Source: Marinosulfonomonas sp. (GTDB taxonomy: Bacteria > Pseudomonadota > Alphaproteobacteria > Rhodobacterales > Rhodobacteraceae). From it: a DNA stretch of 7,997 nt. This document shows, piece by piece, positions 4,544 through 7,997 of the stretch. The DNA lies in contig JAFLKA010000009.1 in the NCBI GenBank assembly GCA_022712735.1, positions 1-7,997 on the forward strand, given 5' to 3'. A program made the translations under genes and the position numbers. The number at the start of each line of letters is the position of its first letter. Position 1 is the stretch's first letter. The notes beneath the pieces were generated by a model. That model ran no database searches. It was not told the origin of the DNA and was given only the letters and a program-made list of their open reading frames with translations.

Positions 4544-7129
4544 ATGGACATGGAAAAGTTCACCGAACGGTCGCGCGGTTTTATACAAGCGGCCCAGACG
4601 ATTGCGATGCGTGAAAGCCACCAACGGCTATCACCCGAACATTTACTAAAAGCATTGATGGATGATGATCAGGGGCTGGCGACGAACCTGATCAAACGCG
4701 CGGGTGGTGATCCTGCACGCGTGGTTGAAGCCGTGGATGTAGCAATGGCGAAAATCCCCAAGGTAACGGGCGATGGTGGCCAGACCTATATGGACCAGCA
4801 AACCGGCAAGGTATTGGCCGAGGCCGAGAAGGTGGCCAAGAAGGCGGGCGATAGTTTCGTTCCGGTCGAACGTATCCTGATGGCGCTGGTGATGGTGAAG
4901 TCCAAGGCCAAAGAAGCGCTGGAGGCGGGTGATGTTTCGGCCCAGAAGCTGAACGAGGCGATCAACGACATTCGCAAGGGGCGTACCGCTGATACGGCCA
5001 GTGCCGAGGAAGGCTATGACGCGTTGAAAAAATATGCACATGACCTGACCGAGGCGGCTGCGGCGGGCAAGATTGATCCGATCATCGGGCGGGACGAGGA
5101 AATCCGGCGCACGATGCAGGTTCTATCGCGCCGCACCAAGAACAACCCAGTTTTGATCGGCGAGCCTGGCGTGGGTAAAACCGCGATTGCCGAGGGGCTG
5201 GCCTTGCGCATCGTCAATGGCGATGTGCCAGAAAGCCTGCTGGACAAAAAGCTGATGTCGCTGGATATGGGCGCGCTGATCGCTGGTGCCAAATACCGCG
5301 GTGAGTTCGAGGAACGGCTGAAGGCTGTGTTGAACGAGGTCACCGAGGCTGCGGGTGAGATCATCCTGTTTATTGACGAGATGCACACGTTGGTCGGGGC
5401 GGGCGCGGGCGCGGGCGATGGCGCGATGGATGCGTCCAACCTGCTGAAGCCTGCTTTGGCGCGGGGTGAGTTGCATTGCGTTGGCGCGACCACGCTGGAT
5501 GAATACCGCAAGCATGTGGAAAAGGACGCGGCGCTTGCGCGGCGGTTCCAGCCGGTGCTGATTGAAGAACCCACCGTCGAGGACACCATTTCGATTTTGC
5601 GCGGTATCAAGGAGAAATACGAGCTGCATCACGGGGTGCGGATTTCGGATAGCGCCTTGGTGGCGGCGGCGACGCTGTCGCATCGCTATATTACCGACCG
5701 GTTCCTGCCCGACAAAGCGATTGATTTGATGGACGAGGCTGCGTCGCGCCTTCGCATGGAGGTCGATAGTAAACCCGAAGAGCTGGATGCGCTGGACCGT
5801 GAGATCATGCAAAAGCAGATCGAGGCCGAAGCGCTCAAGAAAGAGGATGATGCAGCCAGCAAGGACCGTCTGGAAACGCTTGAGAAAGAGCTTTCGGGTC
5901 TTATGGAGCGCTCTGTAGAAATGACGGCGCAATGGCAGGCCGAGCGTGACAAGCTGGCCGGTGCGCGTGACATCAAGGAAGCACTGGAAGCGGCGCGGGC
6001 CGAGCTGGAGATTGCCAAGCGTGAAGGCAATTTGGCGCGGGCGGGCGAGCTGTCTTATTCGATCATCCCCGAGCTTGAGAAAAAGCTGGGAGAGACCGAG
6101 ACCAAAGACGAGGGCATGATGGTTGGAGAAGCCGTGCGCCCCGAGCAGATCGCCCAGGTGGTGGAACGCTGGACCGGCATTCCGACCTCTAAGATGCTAG
6201 AGGGCGAGCGCGATAAACTGCTGCGGATGGAAGACGAGATCGGCAAGCGGGTGATTGGCCAACGCGAGGCGGTGACGTCTGTGGCCAACGCGGTGCGGCG
6301 TGCGCGGGCGGGGTTGAATGACCCTGATCGTCCGCTTGGCTCGTTCCTGTTTCTGGGGCCGACTGGCGTCGGTAAAACCGAGCTGACCAAGGCCGTGGCA
6401 GAATACCTGTTCGATGATGAGCACGCGATGGTGCGGGTCGATATGTCCGAGTTCATGGAGAAACATTCGGTCGCCCGCCTGATCGGCGCGCCTCCGGGTT
6501 ACGTGGGCTATGACGAGGGTGGTGTGCTGACCGAGGCGGTGCGGCGCAGGCCCTATCAGGTGATCCTGTTTGACGAGGTCGAAAAGGCGCATCCGGATGT
6601 GTTTAACGTGCTGTTGCAGGTGCTGGATGACGGGGTTTTGACCGACGGTCAGGGCCGCACGGTGGACTTTAAGCAGACACTGATTATCCTGACCTCGAAC
6701 CTTGGATCACAGGCGCTTTCGCAACTTGCCGAGGATGCAGATGTGGCTGAGGCCAAGGATCAGGTGATGGATGCGGTACGTGACCACTTCCGCCCCGAAT
6801 TCCTGAACCGTCTGGACGAGATCGTGATCTTTGATCGGCTGGCCCGCGAGGATATGACGGGCATTGTCGATATCCAGCTTGGCTTGCTTGAGGCACGTCT
6901 GGCCTTGCGTAAAATCACGCTGGACGTGGACGCTGCGGCGCGGCAATGGCTGGGCGACAAGGGCTATGACCCTGTCTACGGCGCGCGGCCTTTGAAGCGG
7001 GTGATCCAGCGGTATTTGCAGGATCCACTGGCCGAGAAGCTGCTGGGCGGCGAGGTGATGGATGGCGCCACCGTGACGGTGGGGGCTGATCCGGACGGGC
7101 TGCTGATCGGGTCCGAAACGGTGCATTGA
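4544..7129 (+). CDS. clpB: ATP-dependent disaggregase ClpB (Hsp100)
   Basis: ClpB is a cytosolic hexameric AAA+ machine that, with DnaK/DnaJ/GrpE, extracts and threads proteins out of aggregates after heat stress. The protein has 861 residues, the usual length. The N-domain spans about 1-150 ([14 protein letters not shown]). NBD1 has Walker A GEPGVGKT (206-213), Walker B LFIDE (275-279), pore-loop tyrosine Y251 in AKYRGEF, and arginine fingers R333/R334. The coiled-coil middle domain, the mark of ClpB, lies at about 405-525. NBD2 has Walker A GPTGVGKT (605-612), Walker B ILFDE (674-678), pore-loop Y653 in GYVGYDEGG, arginine finger R756 in FLNRLDE, and sensor 2 GARPLKR (813-819). No ClpP-binding IGF/L-type loop was noticed, as expected for a non-proteolytic disaggregase. 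The start is fixed by the AAGGAG site. It is a single-gene unit, with a heat-shock-like promoter in front and a strong terminator behind. An (Ala-Gly)3 hexanucleotide repeat lies in the loop after Walker B1. Confidence 0.98.
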   Translation: MDMEKFTERSRGFIQAAQTIAMRESHQRLSPEHLLKALMDDDQGLATNLIKRAGGDPARVVEAVDVAMAKIPKVTGDGGQTYMDQQTGKVLAEAEKVAKKAGDSFVPVERILMALVMVKSKAKEALEAGDVSAQKLNEAINDIRKGRTADTASAEEGYDALKKYAHDLTEAAAAGKIDPIIGRDEEIRRTMQVLSRRTKNNPVLIGEPGVGKTAIAEGLALRIVNGDVPESLLDKKLMSLDMGALIAGAKYRGEFEERLKAVLNEVTEAAGEIILFIDEMHTLVGAGAGAGDGAMDASNLLKPALARGELHCVGATTLDEYRKHVEKDAALARRFQPVLIEEPTVEDTISILRGIKEKYELHHGVRISDSALVAAATLSHRYITDRFLPDKAIDLMDEAASRLRMEVDSKPEELDALDREIMQKQIEAEALKKEDDAASKDRLETLEKELSGLMERSVEMTAQWQAERDKLAGARDIKEALEAARAELEIAKREGNLARAGELSYSIIPELEKKLGETETKDEGMMVGEAVRPEQIAQVVERWTGIPTSKMLEGERDKLLRMEDEIGKRVIGQREAVTSVANAVRRARAGLNDPDRPLGSFLFLGPTGVGKTELTKAVAEYLFDDEHAMVRVDMSEFMEKHSVARLIGAPPGYVGYDEGGVLTEAVRRRPYQVILFDEVEKAHPDVFNVLLQVLDDGVLTDGQGRTVDFKQTLIILTSNLGSQALSQLAEDADVAEAKDQVMDAVRDHFRPEFLNRLDEIVIFDRLAREDMTGIVDIQLGLLEARLALRKITLDVDAAARQWLGDKGYDPVYGARPLKRVIQRYLQDPLAEKLLGGEVMDGATVTVGADPDGLLIGSETVH
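5399..5416 (+). repeat. GCGGGC x3 tandem hexanucleotide repeat inside clpB
   Basis: Three perfect tandem copies of GCGGGC lie in frame and encode Ala-Gly-Ala-Gly-Ala-Gly (residues 286-291) in the [14 protein letters not shown] loop just after Walker B of NBD1. The unit is six bases, so gain or loss of copies by slippage would keep the frame. Confidence 0.85.
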
Positions 7130-7137
7130 TTAAGGGA

Positions 7138-7168
7138 ACGCCCCGCGGAAACGTGGGGCGTTTTTGTT
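7138..7168 (+). terminator. intrinsic terminator of clpB
   Basis: A 10-bp stem (7138-7147 with 7152-7161, nine Watson-Crick pairs and one G-U) is closed by a GAAA tetraloop of the GNRA type. It is followed by a T-rich run, TTTT then GTT, starting 9 nt after the clpB stop. This is a textbook rho-independent terminator and separates clpB from the next gene on the same strand. Confidence 0.93.
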
Positions 7169-7215
7169 GACGGTTTACCCTATTCGGTTCAATGTATAGT
7201 TGATCGGAGGGTGAA

Positions 7216-7997
7216 ATGAGATCAGTAGACGAACTTACAAGTAATACCAACAAGCCACGTTTGGTGCCGACATTCAAACAGCCTGAAAGAAACCTACTTT
7301 CAGTATTCATGTCATTAATTGAGATGGTGCCGTTTATTCGAGGCGAGTTTCTGAAAATATGTGGCTACAGTTCGGGTCGGACCTGCAATTACCAAAGCCA
7401 TATGGAAGTTAGTTACAATGGGCCCAAGATGCCCGATGTGCGGCCGGATGGATTGTTTGCGTGCCATCGCGGAAGCAACGAATGGGCGGCCTTCATCGAA
7501 GCAAAAGCAGGGAAAAGCCCGATCCGACCGGAGCAGATTATTGATTACCTTGCACTGGCCGCACAAGTTGATGTTGGAACAGTCATTACAATATCAAATG
7601 AGTTTGCCCGAATGCCAACTGAACTCCCCTATCATGTGGCGGCAAACAAGCGCAGGAAATGCGATGTATTTCATTTTGCTTGGGCGGATATCCGGACGTT
7701 TCTTGAAAGCCTGAAATCCAATCCTGACCTTGGTGAGGTGGAAGCCAGAATTCTGTCTGAATGTTTGGAATTCTTTTGGGAGGAAACATGTGGCATTCTA
7801 ACGTATGATGCGATGCCACCGGATTGGCCAAAGTTCGTTGAATCATCTGGAACAGCGCTTGGGTTCGGAAGCAAAACTCCCGGCATCACTGAAATCGTGC
7901 ATGGCTGGCTGCAAGAGCGCCGAGATTTATGTTCAAAATTGGTCCATGAGACACGCTTAGATGTGGATTTGGGGCATGAAGCGGGTGTTCGGGCGGA
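7216..7997 (+). CDS. PD-(D/E)XK nuclease-like protein, 5' part (3' end outside window)
   Basis: An uninterrupted frame from ATG 7216 to the window edge gives 260 residues without a stop. GGAGG lies 5 nt before the ATG. The visible core has a PD-(D/E)XK nuclease signature: RPDG with D78, then a hydrophobic strand AAFIEAK with E95-x-K97, then a helix with Q107-xxx-Y111, like the QxxxY motif of RecB/Cas4-type nucleases. E64 in a preceding strand may be the extra acid. Downstream come VITISNEFA (123-131) and VFHFAW (151-156), a combination I remember from an uncharacterised family of similar proteins annotated as hypothetical. That recollection is unchecked. The family's partner or target is unknown; DNA cleavage, or a role in defence or repair, is inference. 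Codon use differs from clpB, with more ATA, TTA, CTA and AGA, suggesting horizontal acquisition. It sits behind the clpB terminator, so it must have its own promoter; none was convincing in the 47 bp between. Confidence 0.8.
   Translation, partial: MRSVDELTSNTNKPRLVPTFKQPERNLLSVFMSLIEMVPFIRGEFLKICGYSSGRTCNYQSHMEVSYNGPKMPDVRPDGLFACHRGSNEWAAFIEAKAGKSPIRPEQIIDYLALAAQVDVGTVITISNEFARMPTELPYHVAANKRRKCDVFHFAWADIRTFLESLKSNPDLGEVEARILSECLEFFWEETCGILTYDAMPPDWPKFVESSGTALGFGSKTPGITEIVHGWLQERRDLCSKLVHETRLDVDLGHEAGVRA

Noticed and set aside
5008..5030. Internal start for a shorter ClpB form (GAGGAAGG followed by an in-frame TTG at residue 161)
   Set aside because: E. coli ClpB is known to have an internal start near residue 149, but here the codon is TTG, the site lies in a normally conserved stretch (YDALKKYA), and there is no further support.
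5123..5932. Long minus-strand frame (269 codons) opposite clpB
   Set aside because: It is the antisense shadow of a highly conserved G/C-rich gene, with no start site or motifs of its own.
7167..7200. TTGACG (7167-7172) and TATAGT (7195-7200) as a promoter for the PD-(D/E)XK gene
   Set aside because: The spacer is 22 bp, too long for a sigma-70-type promoter. A start behind TATAGT would fall inside the Shine-Dalgarno site; the alternative -35 TTTACC leaves only 15 bp.
7361..7714. 117-codon + frame inside the PD-(D/E)XK gene
   Set aside because: It is overlapped by the continuous frame from 7216, which has a Shine-Dalgarno site and recognisable motifs. The inner frame reads as low-complexity shadow.

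Overview
The window looks like chromosomal DNA of an alphaproteobacterium, most likely of the Rhodobacteraceae/Roseobacter type. The basis is the wording of the SPFH, PyrF and ClpB proteins, moderate GC with G/C-rich third codon positions in the core genes, and good Shine-Dalgarno sites. No plasmid, phage, IS, CRISPR, tRNA or rRNA signal was seen. Assignments rest on reading motifs and on memory of families, not on database searches.

Layout from left to right. (1) The 3' part of a NUDIX hydrolase gene, + strand, begins inside its NUDIX box. (2) An SPFH/band-7 membrane protein gene overlaps a short NfeD-like membrane protein gene by ATGA, a two-gene membrane-domain operon on +. (3) A leftward block on the minus strand reads, in transcription order, a PEMT/ICMT-like membrane methyltransferase, pyrF (orotidine-5'-phosphate decarboxylase) and a six-helix membrane protein of unknown function. 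The last overlaps the NfeD gene tail to tail by 11 bp. (4) A small, cysteine-containing protein of unknown function lies on the minus strand. (5) An AT-rich divergent intergenic region of about 220 bp carries a convincing heat-shock (RpoH/sigma-32-like) promoter facing right. (6) clpB, complete, encodes the 861-residue disaggregase and ends in a strong intrinsic terminator with a GAAA tetraloop. (7) An open reading frame starts at 7216 and runs off the right edge. Its 260 visible residues carry a PD-(D/E)XK/RecB-like nuclease signature, and its codon use is more AT-rich than its neighbours.

Most of the window is ordinary housekeeping: pyrimidine synthesis, protein disaggregation, membrane-domain scaffolding and possibly phospholipid methylation. 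The accessory-looking element is the PD-(D/E)XK protein at the right edge, which sits as its own unit behind the clpB terminator. The small cysteine-containing protein and the two poorly characterised membrane proteins are the other under-described genes.
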